Below, in pieces: positions 34,311 to 44,695 of a stretch of 64,000 nucleotides of DNA (positions within the stretch are counted from its first letter, which is position 1; the number at the start of each line of letters is the position of its first letter). A model generated the notes under the pieces. The model saw nothing but the letters and a program-made list of their open reading frames with translations, had not been told where the DNA came from and made no database searches. The DNA is taken from positions 520,380-584,379 of the forward strand of contig NZ_QGTJ01000001.1 in NCBI RefSeq assembly GCF_003182095.1. The letters are read 5' to 3'. Position numbers and translations under genes: made by a program. The stretch comes from Plasticicumulans acidivorans. Its GTDB lineage: Bacteria; Pseudomonadota; Gammaproteobacteria; Competibacterales; Competibacteraceae.

Positions 34311-36410
34311 CTACTTGTGCGAACCGCGCGTCGCCTGCAACGCATCGAGGCGCGCACGGACGGCCGGCGTGGCCAGCAGCGCCGGCGCCGGCTGCGGCAG
34401 ACGCCGGCGCCAGTTCGGGTGCTCGTCGACGGTGCCCGGCAGATTCGGCTGTTCCTCCAGACCGCAGACATCCTCGATCGGCAGCAGCGCGAGCGCAGCC
34501 GGTGCCTTGGCGACGAAGCGCAGCGCCGCGTCGACCACCGCCGCCGGCTGATCCACCGCCGGTGCCGCACCACGGGCCACGCCGGCATATTCGAACGCCC
34601 CCCACAGCGCCTTGCGATCGGCCGCACGCTCGGCGAATTCCTCGCTGTCGGCCTGCAGATGGCCGACGCGCTGCCGCCAGTCGAGATCGCGGCCCCGCCA
34701 CCAGCCGGCGACCGTCGGCAGATCATGCGTCGAGCTCATCGCCAGCGCATGTTCGGACCAGCGCGAGGGGTCGACGAAATAGCCGTAGTCACGCTCGAAC
34801 CACAGCACCGACATGCCGGCGACGCCGGCATCGGCCAGGCGCTCGCGCATGCCCTCGGGCACGGTGCCGAGATCCTCACCGACCACCAGCGCCCGGTGGC
34901 GGTGCGCCTCCAGCGCCAGCAGCGCCAGCAGGTCTTCGAGCGGATAGTCGAGGTAGACGCCATCGGCGCCGGTACCGCCCTCGGGGGCGACCCACAGCCG
35001 GCGCAGGCCGAGGACGTGGTCGATGCGCACGCCGCCGGCATGACGCAGCGCAGCGCGCACCAGATCGATGAACGGTGCATAGCCGTGGCGCAGCAGCGCC
35101 TGCGGCGTGTAGGTGCTGAGCCCCCACTTCTGGCCGAAGCGGTTGAGCAGGTCCGGCGGCGCGCCGATCGACAGGCCGCTGAGCACGTCCTGCGGCTGGC
35201 TCCAGGCGTAGCTGCCGCCGGCGCTGGTGCCGACGGCAATGTCGGCGATCAGGCCGATCGGCATGCCGGCGGCGCTGGCCTGGGCCTGCGCCGCCGCCAG
35301 CCCGCGGGCGGCGACCCACTGCACGAAGCGGTGGAAACCGATCTCGTGCATGTGCTCGGCGGCGAGCCGCTGCACCTGCACCCCGTCGGGCTGCTGCAGC
35401 TCCGCCGGCCACGAGCGCCAATCCCAGCGCGCCGGATCGCTGCCGTACTGCAGACCGTGCAGCAGCTCGAAGCGCACATGATGTTCGAGCGCACTGCCGC
35501 CGGCACGCACGAAGCGCTGGAAGTCGGCACCGAGCGGGTCGATGCCGGCGATCAGCGAGGCCGACAGGTAATCCCACAGCCGGCGCAGGCTGGCCTGACG
35601 CTGGCGGGCGACCTGCGGCCAGTCGACCAGTTCGCCGCCCGCCGCCGCCGGCTGGTCGAGGCCACAGGCGGCCGCTTCGGCTCCCAGCCCGGCGGCCTGC
35701 GCATCGGCGTGCAGCACGTTGAGGAACAGCCGATTCGACGGCGAGTACGGGCTGAAATGGTGCACGTCGGCGCTGAACAGCGCGTGCACCGGGCTGATCG
35801 CCAGCGCCGCCGCGCCGTGCCGGCCGAGCACTTCGGCCGTCTCGGCGAGTGCGGAAAAATCACCGATGCCGGCGTCGTGCCGGCCGCGCAGACTGTAGAG
35901 CTGCACGGCGACGCCGTAGCCGCGCGCCTGTCCGCTCAGCTCGGCGAACGCCGGGCAGCGCGCCGGTGCCAGCGCCAGTGGCAAGGTGCTCGCGCCCCAT
36001 TCGAGCATGTGATAGCCCGGCGCCACATCGAGCGCCGGCAGCGCCGAACGGCCGCGGCCGTCACCGATCAGCCGCACGTCGAGCGGATTGCCGTCTTCCA
36101 GATGCAGCCGCACCACGCTGCCCGCGGCCAGGCGCAGACCGAGCGCCGGCGGCAACGGCAGGGCTTCACCGACACGGCCGACGCACAGCGCCGGCAGCGT
36201 GCCGACGGCCGCGGCCTGCACGGCGGCGAGGCTTTCGCGCACCCGCGCCGGTGAGTCGGCGGCAAAACCGAGCGCAGCCAGCGCACTGCGCAGCACATCC
36301 GGCGCTACCTGGCGCGCGATGCCACGATAATCGGTCCAGCGTGGGGAAAGACCGGCGCGCTGCGCCAGTTCATCGAGTGGGCCATCCATCGTCTCGGACG
36401 CGGGGCGCAT
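34311..36410 (-). CDS. malQ: 4-alpha-glucanotransferase (amylomaltase)
   Basis: Transfers glucan segments between maltodextrins, releasing glucose; with GlgP and GlgX it recycles short products of glycogen breakdown. The 699-aa protein (ATG 36410; a later ATG at 36389 is possible) is a GH77 enzyme. Its catalytic Asp is in GGVRIDHVLGLRRLWV, the acid/base Glu in VVGEDLGTVP, and the third Asp in SSTHDLPTVAGWW. The N-terminal ~150 residues form the extension typical of bacterial MalQ. It starts 10 nt after the treZ stop and is the last gene of the glg operon. Confidence 0.94.
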   Translation of the reverse strand: MRPASETMDGPLDELAQRAGLSPRWTDYRGIARQVAPDVLRSALAALGFAADSPARVRESLAAVQAAAVGTLPALCVGRVGEALPLPPALGLRLAAGSVVRLHLEDGNPLDVRLIGDGRGRSALPALDVAPGYHMLEWGASTLPLALAPARCPAFAELSGQARGYGVAVQLYSLRGRHDAGIGDFSALAETAEVLGRHGAAALAISPVHALFSADVHHFSPYSPSNRLFLNVLHADAQAAGLGAEAAACGLDQPAAAGGELVDWPQVARQRQASLRRLWDYLSASLIAGIDPLGADFQRFVRAGGSALEHHVRFELLHGLQYGSDPARWDWRSWPAELQQPDGVQVQRLAAEHMHEIGFHRFVQWVAARGLAAAQAQASAAGMPIGLIADIAVGTSAGGSYAWSQPQDVLSGLSIGAPPDLLNRFGQKWGLSTYTPQALLRHGYAPFIDLVRAALRHAGGVRIDHVLGLRRLWVAPEGGTGADGVYLDYPLEDLLALLALEAHRHRALVVGEDLGTVPEGMRERLADAGVAGMSVLWFERDYGYFVDPSRWSEHALAMSSTHDLPTVAGWWRGRDLDWRQRVGHLQADSEEFAERAADRKALWGAFEYAGVARGAAPAVDQPAAVVDAALRFVAKAPAALALLPIEDVCGLEEQPNLPGTVDEHPNWRRRLPQPAPALLATPAVRARLDALQATRGSHK

Positions 36411-36420
36411 GTGGGAAACC

Positions 36421-38184
36421 TCAAGGGTGGCGATGGTTGGATTCGAGATAGGCACAGGTGCTGTGTGCCGGCAGTTCACCGAGCGCCAGCCGCGCGGCCG
36501 CGCCGCGTGTGCTTTCATAGAGCAAGGCACCGTGCGGCGGCGTCAGCGGCACGCTGGCAGCCGCGAAGTTCGCCACGATCTGCAGCCGGGAGCCGTCGCC
36601 GAGGCGCCATTGCGCACAGACCGCCTGCGGCGCGCATTCACTGGCAGCGAGCGCGACACTGCCGGCCAGCCGCGGCGCGAGTTCCCGCTGGCGCAGCGCC
36701 AGCAGTGTGCGATAGCACTCGGCGACGGCGGCGCTGCCGGGGCGCGGGCAGGACGCGGTGAACGTGGTCTCGGCATTCGGATCGGGGATCGCGTGCCGCC
36801 GTCCGGCATCGGCGAAGGCGGCAAAGCCGGCGAACTCACGCCGCCGCCCCGCACACACCGCCGCCGCCAGTTCGCCGGAAAAATCGGTGAAGTACAGAAA
36901 CGGCGTCGTCGCCCCCAGCTCCTCGCCCATGAACAGCAGCGGCACCTGCGGGCAGAGCAGCTGCAGCGCCAGCGCGGCATGCCAGGCCGCCGGATCGGCC
37001 AGTGTCAGCAAACGCTCGCCGAAGGCGCGATTGCCGATCTGGTCGTGGTTCTGCAGAAAGAAAACGAAGGCCGACGGCGGCAGGTGCGCGCTCGGGCTGC
37101 CGCGCGGCCGATCATCAAGCGCCGGTGACGGCTCGCCCTGCCAGGCGAAGCCTTCACCGAGGCAGCGCGCCAGATAGGCCGCCGGCGCGCCGGCGAAATC
37201 GGCGTAATAGCCTTCCTGCTCGCCGGTCAGCAGCACGTGCAGCGCATGGTGCACATCGTCGTTCCACTGCGCATCGAAGCCGGCACCGAGCAGACCGGCA
37301 TCGTTGTGCAGGTTCTCCAGCATCAGGTGGATTTCCCGCCCGGCGGTGGCGGCGCGCAGGCGGGCGGCGAATTCGATGAGGAAGTCACGCTCGCCGATCG
37401 CGTGCACGGCATCGAGGCGCAGGCCGTCGAAGCGGTATTCGCTCAGCCAGTACAGCGCGTTGCTGATGAAGAACTCACGCAGCGGCCGGCAGTTGAAATC
37501 GAGCGCCGCGCCCCACGGCGTGTGCTGGTCGGGGCTGAAACACTCGGGTGCGTAAGCGCCGAGGTAATTGCCCTCGGGGCCGAAGTGGTTGTAGACGACG
37601 TCGAGATACACGCACAGGCCGAGGCCGTGGGCACCGTCGACCAGCGCGCGCAGCGCAGCGGGCGTGCCGTAGCGGGTGTCCGGCGCGAACGGCAGCACGC
37701 CGTCGTAGCCCCAGTTGCGCCGGCCGCTGAAATCGGCGATCGGCATCAGCTCGATCGCGGTAATGCCGAGCGCCGCCAGTCGCGGCAGCTGCGCGCGCAC
37801 GCCGTCGAAGCCGCCGAGGGTGCCGGCGTGCACTTCCATGATCACCGACTGCGCCCACGGCCGGCCGCGCCAGTCGGCGTGCTGCCAGCGATAGTCGGCG
37901 GCGTCGACGACGACGCTGGCATCGTGCACGTCACCGGCCTGCAGCCGTGAAGCCGGGTCCGGCACGCGCCGCTGGTCGTCGATGCGGTAGCGGTAACGGC
38001 AACCGGCCTGCGTTTCGACCAGGCGTTCGTGAAAACCGTCGCCGAGCGCGGTCAGCGGCAGGGACTCGTCGTCCAGTTCGAGCCATACCTGCTCGCAGGC
38101 GGGTGCCCACAGGCGAAAGCGCACCCGGCCGTCACCGAGCACCTGCGCACCGAACGGCATCTCGCAGCGCACGCCGGCGCTCAT
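36421..38184 (-). CDS. treZ: Malto-oligosyltrehalose trehalohydrolase
   Basis: TreZ cuts trehalose from maltooligosyl-trehalose, which TreY normally makes from glycogen-derived chains. The 587-aa GH13 enzyme has an N-terminal beta-sandwich (FRLWAPACEQVWLEL), the TreZ-specific IELMPIADFSGRRNWGYDGV, and catalytic Asp in LRLDAVHAI, Glu in LENLHNDAG and Asp in FLQNHDQIGNRAFGERL. Its start overlaps the glgX stop by ATGA and its stop is 10 nt before malQ. No treY or treS lies in the window, which is unusual because treY is the normal partner. Confidence 0.92.
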   Translation of the reverse strand: MSAGVRCEMPFGAQVLGDGRVRFRLWAPACEQVWLELDDESLPLTALGDGFHERLVETQAGCRYRYRIDDQRRVPDPASRLQAGDVHDASVVVDAADYRWQHADWRGRPWAQSVIMEVHAGTLGGFDGVRAQLPRLAALGITAIELMPIADFSGRRNWGYDGVLPFAPDTRYGTPAALRALVDGAHGLGLCVYLDVVYNHFGPEGNYLGAYAPECFSPDQHTPWGAALDFNCRPLREFFISNALYWLSEYRFDGLRLDAVHAIGERDFLIEFAARLRAATAGREIHLMLENLHNDAGLLGAGFDAQWNDDVHHALHVLLTGEQEGYYADFAGAPAAYLARCLGEGFAWQGEPSPALDDRPRGSPSAHLPPSAFVFFLQNHDQIGNRAFGERLLTLADPAAWHAALALQLLCPQVPLLFMGEELGATTPFLYFTDFSGELAAAVCAGRRREFAGFAAFADAGRRHAIPDPNAETTFTASCPRPGSAAVAECYRTLLALRQRELAPRLAGSVALAASECAPQAVCAQWRLGDGSRLQIVANFAAASVPLTPPHGALLYESTRGAAARLALGELPAHSTCAYLESNHRHP

Positions 38185-40418
38185 GCCGGCTCGCCTTCGA
38201 GATCGGGATCGTCGTCCTCGATCGGCTCCGGTTTTTCGACCGGCGGTGCGATGACGTCGTCGAGTTCGAGTTCAGCGGTTTCCAGCTCGGCGGCCGGTGG
38301 CGTCAGCTCCTCGACCGGCGCGGGGCAGGGTTCGTGACCGAGCAGCAGCACGCAGGCGTAGGGTTCGACGACATAGCCATCGGCCGTAACCGGCAGGCGA
38401 TCGATCTGCGGGTAGGCCGAATCGACCAGCACGCAGTAGTCATACAGCGGCGGCGGCAGGCGAAAACGGTGCGCGACGCAGTCGGCGTTGTGCAGCAGCA
38501 GGAGGACATCGAGCGTGCCGTCGGCACGCAGACCGGCGCGGCGTGCGGCGAGCAGGCGCGCAGTGGGATTGAGCCAGTCGCCGGCCTGCAACTCGACGCC
38601 GCGTTCATCGAACCAGCTGAGATCCTTCAGACCGGGCGTCGGCTCGATGCGGCCGTGCTGGAAATAATGCCCCTGCAGCAGCGGAAACTGCCGGCGCAGA
38701 GCCAGCAGGCGGCTGACGAAAGCACGCAGCGCCTGCCCTTCCGCGCCGGCAGCGAGTTCCCAGTCGAGCCAGCTCAGCGCGTTGTCCTGGCAGTAAGGGT
38801 TGTTGTTGCCGCGCTGTGTCTGGCCGAACTCGTCACCGGCGAGCAGCATCGGCGTGCCATGCGCGAAGCACAGCGAGGCCAGCAGGCTGCGGCTGACGCA
38901 CAGCCGCCGGGCGTGGATAACGGGGTCGCGGCTCGGCCCCTCGCAGCCCCAGTTGCTGCTGGCGTTGTCGTTGGAGCCGTCGCGATTGTCCTCGCCGTTC
39001 GCCGCATTGTGCTTGCCGTTGTAGCTGACCAGGTCGCGCAGCGTGAAACCATCGTGGGCGGTGATGAAATTGACGCTGGCCCAGGGTTTGCGCCGGTGAT
39101 GGTCGAACATCTCGGCCGAGCCCTGCAGGCGGGCGGCGAGCGCGCCACGCATGTTCTCGTCGCCTTTCCAGTACCGGCGCACGTCGTCGCGAAAGCGGCC
39201 GTTCCACTCGCCCATGCCGGCCGGATGATTGCCGATCTGATAACCGCCGAGCCCGATGTCCCAGGGCTCCGAGATCAGCTTGACCCCGGCCAGCACCGGG
39301 TCCTGCATCAGCGCATCGAAAAAACCGCTGCCCGGATCGTAACCGTCGGGTTCACGGCCGAGCGTGACACCGAGATCGAAGCGGAAGCCATCGACATGGA
39401 ACTCCTCGACCCAGTAGCGCAGGGAGTCCATCGCCAGGCGGATGACCGCCGGATGCGAGAAGTTGACCGTGTTGCCGCAGCCGGTGTCGTTGATGTGGTA
39501 ACGCGGATTGCCCGGCAGCAGGCGGTAATAACTGGCGTTGCCGAAGCCGCGGAAACACATCGTGGTGCCGAGTTCGTTGCCCTCGCAGGTGTGGTTGTAG
39601 ACGACGTCGAGCAGCACCTCGATGCCGGCGGCATGCAGCTGCTTGATTGCCCATTTCAGCTCGCCGAGCGAACCGTCGGCCAGATAGGCGGGATCAGGAG
39701 CGAAATAGGCCAGCGTGTTGTAGCCCCAGTAGTTCGTCAGCCCCAGATCGATCAGGCGGCGATCGCGGACGAAGGCATGGATCGGCAGCAGTTCGACGGC
39801 AGTGACGCCGAGGCGGCGCAGGTAATCGATGGTCGCCGGGCAGCCGAGTGCGGCAAAGCAGCCGCGATCCGCCTCGGGAATCTCGGGATGGCGCTGCGAG
39901 AAGCCCTTGACGTGCATCTCGTAGATCACGGTATCCGACCACGGCGTGCGCGGCGGGCGGTCGTCACCCCAGTTGAACGCGGTGTCGGTGGTCAGCACCG
40001 CCTTCGGCATGTAGGCGGCACTGTCGCGCCGGTCCATCTGCAGATCGCCCCGCGGGCCGCCGAGACGGTAGCCGTACAGCGCGTCGTGCCAGCGCAGCTT
40101 GCCGGCCAGCTGGCGGGCGTAGGGATCGAGCAGCAGCTTGTGCGGATTGAAGCGGTGGCCGCGGGTCGGGTCGTAGGGACCGTAGACGCGATAGCCGTAA
40201 CGCTGCCCCGGCTGCGCGCGCGGCAGGTAGCCGCGCCAGATGCCATCGCTGCAGTCCGGCAGCGACAAGCGCAGCTCGCGCTTGCCGCCGACGTTGAACA
40301 GGCACAGGTCAACGCGCTCGGCGTCCTCGGCGAACACCGCGAAATGCACGCCACGACCGTCCCAGTGGGCGCCCAGCGCAACGCAGGAACTCGCTTCCAG
40401 GAACTCTTGAACCGGCAT
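38181..40418 (-). CDS. glgX: Glycogen debranching enzyme GlgX
   Basis: GlgX hydrolyses alpha-1,6 branches of phosphorylase-limit dextrin. The 745-aa protein (ATG 40418, strong GAAGGAGT ribosome site) has an N-terminal CBM48 (HFAVFAEDAERVDLCLF) and GH13 catalytic residues Asp in FRFDLGVTLGRE, Glu in LISEPWDIGLGGYQ, and Asp in ITAHDGFTLRDLV. It is longer than E. coli GlgX (657 aa): the last ~45 residues form a proline- and Asp/Glu-rich tail after a normal C-terminal domain. It overlaps treZ and lies 44 nt after glgB. Confidence 0.94.
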   Translation of the reverse strand: MPVQEFLEASSCVALGAHWDGRGVHFAVFAEDAERVDLCLFNVGGKRELRLSLPDCSDGIWRGYLPRAQPGQRYGYRVYGPYDPTRGHRFNPHKLLLDPYARQLAGKLRWHDALYGYRLGGPRGDLQMDRRDSAAYMPKAVLTTDTAFNWGDDRPPRTPWSDTVIYEMHVKGFSQRHPEIPEADRGCFAALGCPATIDYLRRLGVTAVELLPIHAFVRDRRLIDLGLTNYWGYNTLAYFAPDPAYLADGSLGELKWAIKQLHAAGIEVLLDVVYNHTCEGNELGTTMCFRGFGNASYYRLLPGNPRYHINDTGCGNTVNFSHPAVIRLAMDSLRYWVEEFHVDGFRFDLGVTLGREPDGYDPGSGFFDALMQDPVLAGVKLISEPWDIGLGGYQIGNHPAGMGEWNGRFRDDVRRYWKGDENMRGALAARLQGSAEMFDHHRRKPWASVNFITAHDGFTLRDLVSYNGKHNAANGEDNRDGSNDNASSNWGCEGPSRDPVIHARRLCVSRSLLASLCFAHGTPMLLAGDEFGQTQRGNNNPYCQDNALSWLDWELAAGAEGQALRAFVSRLLALRRQFPLLQGHYFQHGRIEPTPGLKDLSWFDERGVELQAGDWLNPTARLLAARRAGLRADGTLDVLLLLHNADCVAHRFRLPPPLYDYCVLVDSAYPQIDRLPVTADGYVVEPYACVLLLGHEPCPAPVEELTPPAAELETAELELDDVIAPPVEKPEPIEDDDPDLEGEPA

Positions 40419-40462
40419 CGTGACTCCTTCGGCGCGTGGGCGGCTGCCCCGGTCCGCAGGCG

Positions 40463-42670
40463 TCACCCTCCCGCAACCAGCAGCAGCGTGGACAAAGGAG
40501 GCAAAGTCAGTACCAAGGAATACGGCTGCCCGTGGCTCGGCACGGCGACGGCTTCGACGCCGCCGCTGTTACCCATGTTCGAACCGCCGAAATCAACCGA
40601 GTCGGTATTGATGCACTCACGCCAGAAGCCGGCACGCGGTGCACCGATCCGGTATGCCTCGCGCGGCACCGGCGTGAAATTGCACACTGCGATCACCGGC
40701 GCCACCTCGTCACCCTCACCACTGCGGTAGAAGGCATAGACGCTGTTGGCCGCATCATCCCCGATCAACCAGCGGAAACCCTCCGGGCGCGCATCAATCT
40801 GGTGCAGCGCCGGCTCACCGCAATAGAGCCGGTTGAGCTGACGCACCAGCGCCTGCACACCGGCATGCTGCGGGTCGCTGAGCGCCGCCCAGTCGAGCTG
40901 CCCGCCGTGGTACCACTCGCTGCCCTGCGCCAGCTCGCCGCCCATGAACAGCAGCTTCTTGCCGGGATGCGCCCACATGAAGGCGAGGTAGGCACGCAGG
41001 TTGGCAAAGCGCTGCCAGGCATCGCCGGGCATGCGCCCGAGCAGCGAGCCTTTGCCGTGTACCACTTCGTCGTGCGACAGCGGCAGGATGAACTGCTCGG
41101 AGAAGGCGTAGATCAGGCCGAAGCAGATGCGGTCGTGCTCCCAGGAGCGGTGCACCGGGTTCTTGCCGATGTAGAGCAGGGTGTCGTGCATCCAGCCCAT
41201 GTTCCACTTGTAGGAAAAACCGAGTCCGCCGGACTCGACCGGATGCGTCACGCCCGGCCAGGCGGTGGACTCCTCGGCGATCATCAGCGCACCGGGGCAC
41301 TCGCGCGCCACCGTGGTGTTGAGCTGACGCAGGAACTCCACCGCTTCGAGGTTTTCACGGCCACCGTAGCGGTTGGGAATCCACTCACCCTCGTTGCGCG
41401 AGTAGTCGCGGTAGAGCATCGAGGCGACGGCGTCGACGCGCAGCCCGTCGAGGTGATACTGCTGCAGCCAGTGCAACGCGCTCGACAGCAGGAAGGAACG
41501 CACCTCGTTGCGCCCGAAGTTGTAGATCAACGTGTTCCAGTCGCGGTGGAAACCCTCGCGCGGATCGGCGTGTTCATACAGCGCGGTGCCGTCGAAGCGC
41601 GCCAGACCGTGGGCATCGGTGGGGAAATGCGCCGGCACCCAGTCGAGCAGCACGCCGATGCCGGCGCGGTGGCAGGCATCGACGAAGCGCGCAAATGCCG
41701 CCGGTGAGCCGAAATCCGGCTGCGGCGCGTACAGCCCCAGCGGCTGGTAGCCCCAGGAGCCGCCGAACGGGTGCAGCGTGATCGGCAGCAGCTCGATGTG
41801 GGTGAAGCCCATATCCCGCACGTAGGGAATCAGCTGTTCGGTGAGCTCGTCCCAGTGCAGTACCGTTTCACCCGGCCCCCACGGCCGCTTCCACGATGCG
41901 GCATGCACCTCGTAGATAGACATCGCCGCGTCGCTGGCACGGCCGCTGCGGGCGCGCTGTGCCATCCAGGCTTCATCGCTCCATTCGAACGCGGCGTGCT
42001 CGACGACGATCGAGGCACTGGCGGGCGGCAGCTCCGCCGCCCAGGCCATCGGATCGGCTTTCTGCGGCAGCAGGCCGTGCTGGCCGAGAATCTCGAACTT
42101 GTAGCGCTCGCCGGCACGCAGTCCGGGGATGAACAGCTCCCAGACGCCGGCCTCGTAACGGCAGCGCATCGGATGCCGCCGCCCGTCCCAGCTATTGAAA
42201 TCGCCGACCACCGACACGCGCCGCGCATTCGGCGCCCAAACGGCAAAGCGCACGCCATCGACGCCGTCGATGTTCATCGGCATGGCGCCGAAACAGCGGC
42301 CGAGTGCGGCATGCCCGCCGCCGGAGAACAGACCGAGATCCCAGGCGTCGAGCAGCACGCCGAAGGCGTACGGATCATCGATTTCATGCACCGTCTGCGC
42401 CCAGTGGATGCGCAGTCGATAACGGCCCAGATTGCCGAGGTGGCAGCTGAACAGACCCGGCGCCGCCGGATCAGCGCTCATCGGCACCGTTTCGCCGCCC
42501 TGGCATACCAGCTCCACGGCTCGCGCTCCCGGCTGGAAAGTGCGCACGACGGCGGCACCGCCATCGGTATGCGGCCCGAGCAGGCCGAAGGGATCGGAAT
42601 TTTCGCCAGCGGCGAGCGCCCGCGCCGCCGCGGCGTAGGCGGACGCAAGTTCTGCCCGTGAGTCAACCAA
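40463..42670 (-). CDS. glgB: 1,4-alpha-glucan branching enzyme
   Basis: GlgB adds alpha-1,6 branches to growing glycogen. I use a TTG start at 42670 because an AGGAGAG ribosome site precedes it and the product (735 aa, [15 protein letters not shown] near the start) fits the family; an ATG at 42721 in the same frame has no good ribosome site. There are an N-terminal CBM48 pair and GH13 residues: Asp in [17 protein letters not shown], Glu in [11 protein letters not shown], Asp in [14 protein letters not shown]. It is the second gene of the operon, 73 nt after the glgC stop. Confidence 0.94.
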   Translation of the reverse strand: MVDSRAELASAYAAAARALAAGENSDPFGLLGPHTDGGAAVVRTFQPGARAVELVCQGGETVPMSADPAAPGLFSCHLGNLGRYRLRIHWAQTVHEIDDPYAFGVLLDAWDLGLFSGGGHAALGRCFGAMPMNIDGVDGVRFAVWAPNARRVSVVGDFNSWDGRRHPMRCRYEAGVWELFIPGLRAGERYKFEILGQHGLLPQKADPMAWAAELPPASASIVVEHAAFEWSDEAWMAQRARSGRASDAAMSIYEVHAASWKRPWGPGETVLHWDELTEQLIPYVRDMGFTHIELLPITLHPFGGSWGYQPLGLYAPQPDFGSPAAFARFVDACHRAGIGVLLDWVPAHFPTDAHGLARFDGTALYEHADPREGFHRDWNTLIYNFGRNEVRSFLLSSALHWLQQYHLDGLRVDAVASMLYRDYSRNEGEWIPNRYGGRENLEAVEFLRQLNTTVARECPGALMIAEESTAWPGVTHPVESGGLGFSYKWNMGWMHDTLLYIGKNPVHRSWEHDRICFGLIYAFSEQFILPLSHDEVVHGKGSLLGRMPGDAWQRFANLRAYLAFMWAHPGKKLLFMGGELAQGSEWYHGGQLDWAALSDPQHAGVQALVRQLNRLYCGEPALHQIDARPEGFRWLIGDDAANSVYAFYRSGEGDEVAPVIAVCNFTPVPREAYRIGAPRAGFWRECINTDSVDFGGSNMGNSGGVEAVAVPSHGQPYSLVLTLPPLSTLLLVAGG

Positions 42671-42743
42671 GGGATCTCTCCTGACAAGATGCCCGTGCAG
42701 CGAAGCAAGGCTCCGCTGCATCGACAGAGGACGGAAGCGGAGC

Positions 42744-44162
42744 TCAGCGCACCCGCGGATCGATGGCCTGCACGCGCAGCGAGTCGGCCGTCGAGCTGCT
42801 GCCCGGCGCACGCGCACTGCGTCCGCCGCCTCCCGAACGGGTCTGCCCGTGAGCGACCGTTTCCATCAGATCCTGCAGCGGCAGGTCCAGCGCATCCCCC
42901 GCCTCCAGATTTTCCAGCATCTCCTGCGTAATCAGCGTCACGCCTTCGCGGGTGCGATGGAACAGGCGCTGATCGGCCGCGGCATCTTCACCGACCACCA
43001 GACCATCCGGCAGGTGACAGCCTTCGTCGATGACTGCCTTGCGAATCCGGCAGTTGCGGCCGACGCTCGAATGCGGCAGCAGCAGGGTTTCGTCGACGAT
43101 GCTGCCGACACCGACATCGACGCCGGTAAACAGCACCGAACGCGTCACCTCAGCGCCGGTAACGGAGCAGCCGCCGCACACCAGCGAGTCCATCACGCCG
43201 CCACGGGCGACACCGGCCACCGAAGTAAAACGCGCCGGCGCCGTCTGCTCGGCATGGGTCCACACCGGCCAGCGCTCGTCATCGAGATCGATGCCGGGAT
43301 CGGACGCCGTCAGCTCGATATTGGCGCGCCAGTAGGCGTCGACGGTGCCGACATCCCGCCAGTAACCCTGTTTTTCCGGCTCGAAAATGTCGCGGAACGG
43401 ATAGGCGAATACCTTGCCCGAACTGATCGCGGCCGGAATGACGTCGCGACCGAAATCATGTGCCGAAGTGCAGGAACCGGCGTCGTGGTGCAGCATTTCG
43501 AGCAGGAAACGTGCGTCGAACACGTAAATGCCCATGCTGGCCAGGGCCGTATCAGGCCGGCCCGGCATACTTTTCGGCGTATCCGATTTTTCGATGAAGC
43601 CGTGCACCCGCGTGGATTCGTCGATTTCCATGACGCCGAATTCGATGGCGTCGGCGAGCGGCACTTCGAGACAACCGATGGTGATGTCGGCACCGCTGCC
43701 GACGTGATGCGCGAGCATCGCACCGTAGTCCATGTTGTAGATGTGGTCACCCGCCAGCACCAGCACATGGGCCGGCTGGTGGCGACGGATGAAATCGATG
43801 TTCTGGAATACGGCATCCGCCGTGCCCAGATACCACGAACTCATTTCCATGCGCTGCTCAGCCGGCAGCAGCTCGATGAATTCACCGAACTGGCCGCGCA
43901 GAAAACTCCAGCCACGCTCCAGATGCTGAATCAGGGCATGACTCTTGTACTGCGTCAGCACGCCGATGCGGCGGATACCGCTGTTGATGCAGTTCGACAA
44001 CGTGAAATCAATGATGCGGAACTTGCCACCGAACGGTACCGCGGGCTTAGCCCGGTGGGAGGTGAGATTACGCAGACGCGTGCCACGGCCGCCAGCCATA
44101 ACCAGTGCCAGAGTATCCCGCGTAATTCGGCTAACGAAGCGGGGATCGGCAATCGTCTTCAT
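42744..44162 (-). CDS. glgC: Glucose-1-phosphate adenylyltransferase
   Basis: GlgC makes ADP-glucose, the committed and usually allosterically controlled step of glycogen synthesis. The protein is 472 aa, about 40 longer than E. coli GlgC. The start (ATG 44162, GAGGAGCG ribosome site) leads into [18 protein letters not shown], the nucleotide-binding loop, then [15 protein letters not shown] and [13 protein letters not shown]. The C-terminal left-handed beta helix is visible in [27 protein letters not shown]. The last ~45 residues ([20 protein letters not shown]) are low-complexity and not part of the usual enzyme. It is the first gene of the glg operon and divergent from glgA. Confidence 0.95.
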   Translation of the reverse strand: MKTIADPRFVSRITRDTLALVMAGGRGTRLRNLTSHRAKPAVPFGGKFRIIDFTLSNCINSGIRRIGVLTQYKSHALIQHLERGWSFLRGQFGEFIELLPAEQRMEMSSWYLGTADAVFQNIDFIRRHQPAHVLVLAGDHIYNMDYGAMLAHHVGSGADITIGCLEVPLADAIEFGVMEIDESTRVHGFIEKSDTPKSMPGRPDTALASMGIYVFDARFLLEMLHHDAGSCTSAHDFGRDVIPAAISSGKVFAYPFRDIFEPEKQGYWRDVGTVDAYWRANIELTASDPGIDLDDERWPVWTHAEQTAPARFTSVAGVARGGVMDSLVCGGCSVTGAEVTRSVLFTGVDVGVGSIVDETLLLPHSSVGRNCRIRKAVIDEGCHLPDGLVVGEDAAADQRLFHRTREGVTLITQEMLENLEAGDALDLPLQDLMETVAHGQTRSGGGGRSARAPGSSSTADSLRVQAIDPRVR

Positions 44163-44695
44163 CGAAGCGCTCCTCATCTATTGGCTATCCGGATTCTGCT
44201 CCCCGCCCAACGCCCGCAGCGTCGTGGGCGGGTCCATGTATCAGCTGTATCGATTCCGCTTATGAACCTGCGCCTCTCGTGCAAACCATGCCTGTGCATA
44301 TCCGCCATCACCACGCCTGGTTTTCCAAGTCCTTTGCCAAAACATTCAGTCCTCTTTTTTGCACTAAAAGAATGCAGATACCCGCTCCGCTGCACCAGTA
44401 TCTGCCTTTGCTGGTAAGCAAGCTCACGTGATCACACAAAATACTGATCCATCGCAATTTTTCCCGAAGCGGGCAGTCACGCCCGCACCGTCGCCGAAAT
44501 GCCACCGCACATACCCGGTACTGTTACAGTGAAGTCTGTGCAAGACGCAACTGCCGGAACATCATGAAGAGGCGTTTTCGTTCTCACCCACTGAAAAACG
44601 ACCTCGCACTCAACGCCACCACCACGCATTTTCACCTCGGATGATCCACCCAGATCATCCTCACCTACGAGTTGCCAAGCGGGAGAACATTTCTG
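44163..44695. other. Divergent glgC-glgA regulatory region
   Basis: A 533-bp gap between divergent genes, richer in A+T than its surroundings between about 44320 and 44480. Both promoters must lie here. Upstream of glgC there is an inverted repeat with 8-bp arms (CCCGCCCA at 44202-44209, TGGGCGGG at 44225-44232), which could be an operator or mRNA hairpin. Small open frames show no family features. I see no terminator or RNA gene. Confidence 0.45.

Noticed and set aside
37947..40730. Open frame of about 927 codons opposite glgX and part of its neighbours
   Set aside because: It runs across the glgX gene and into glgB and has no recognisable domain.
44202..44232. glgC-upstream inverted repeat as a terminator
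   Set aside because: No T-run follows, no gene ends there, and the loop is 15 nt; it is listed only as a possible operator or leader hairpin.
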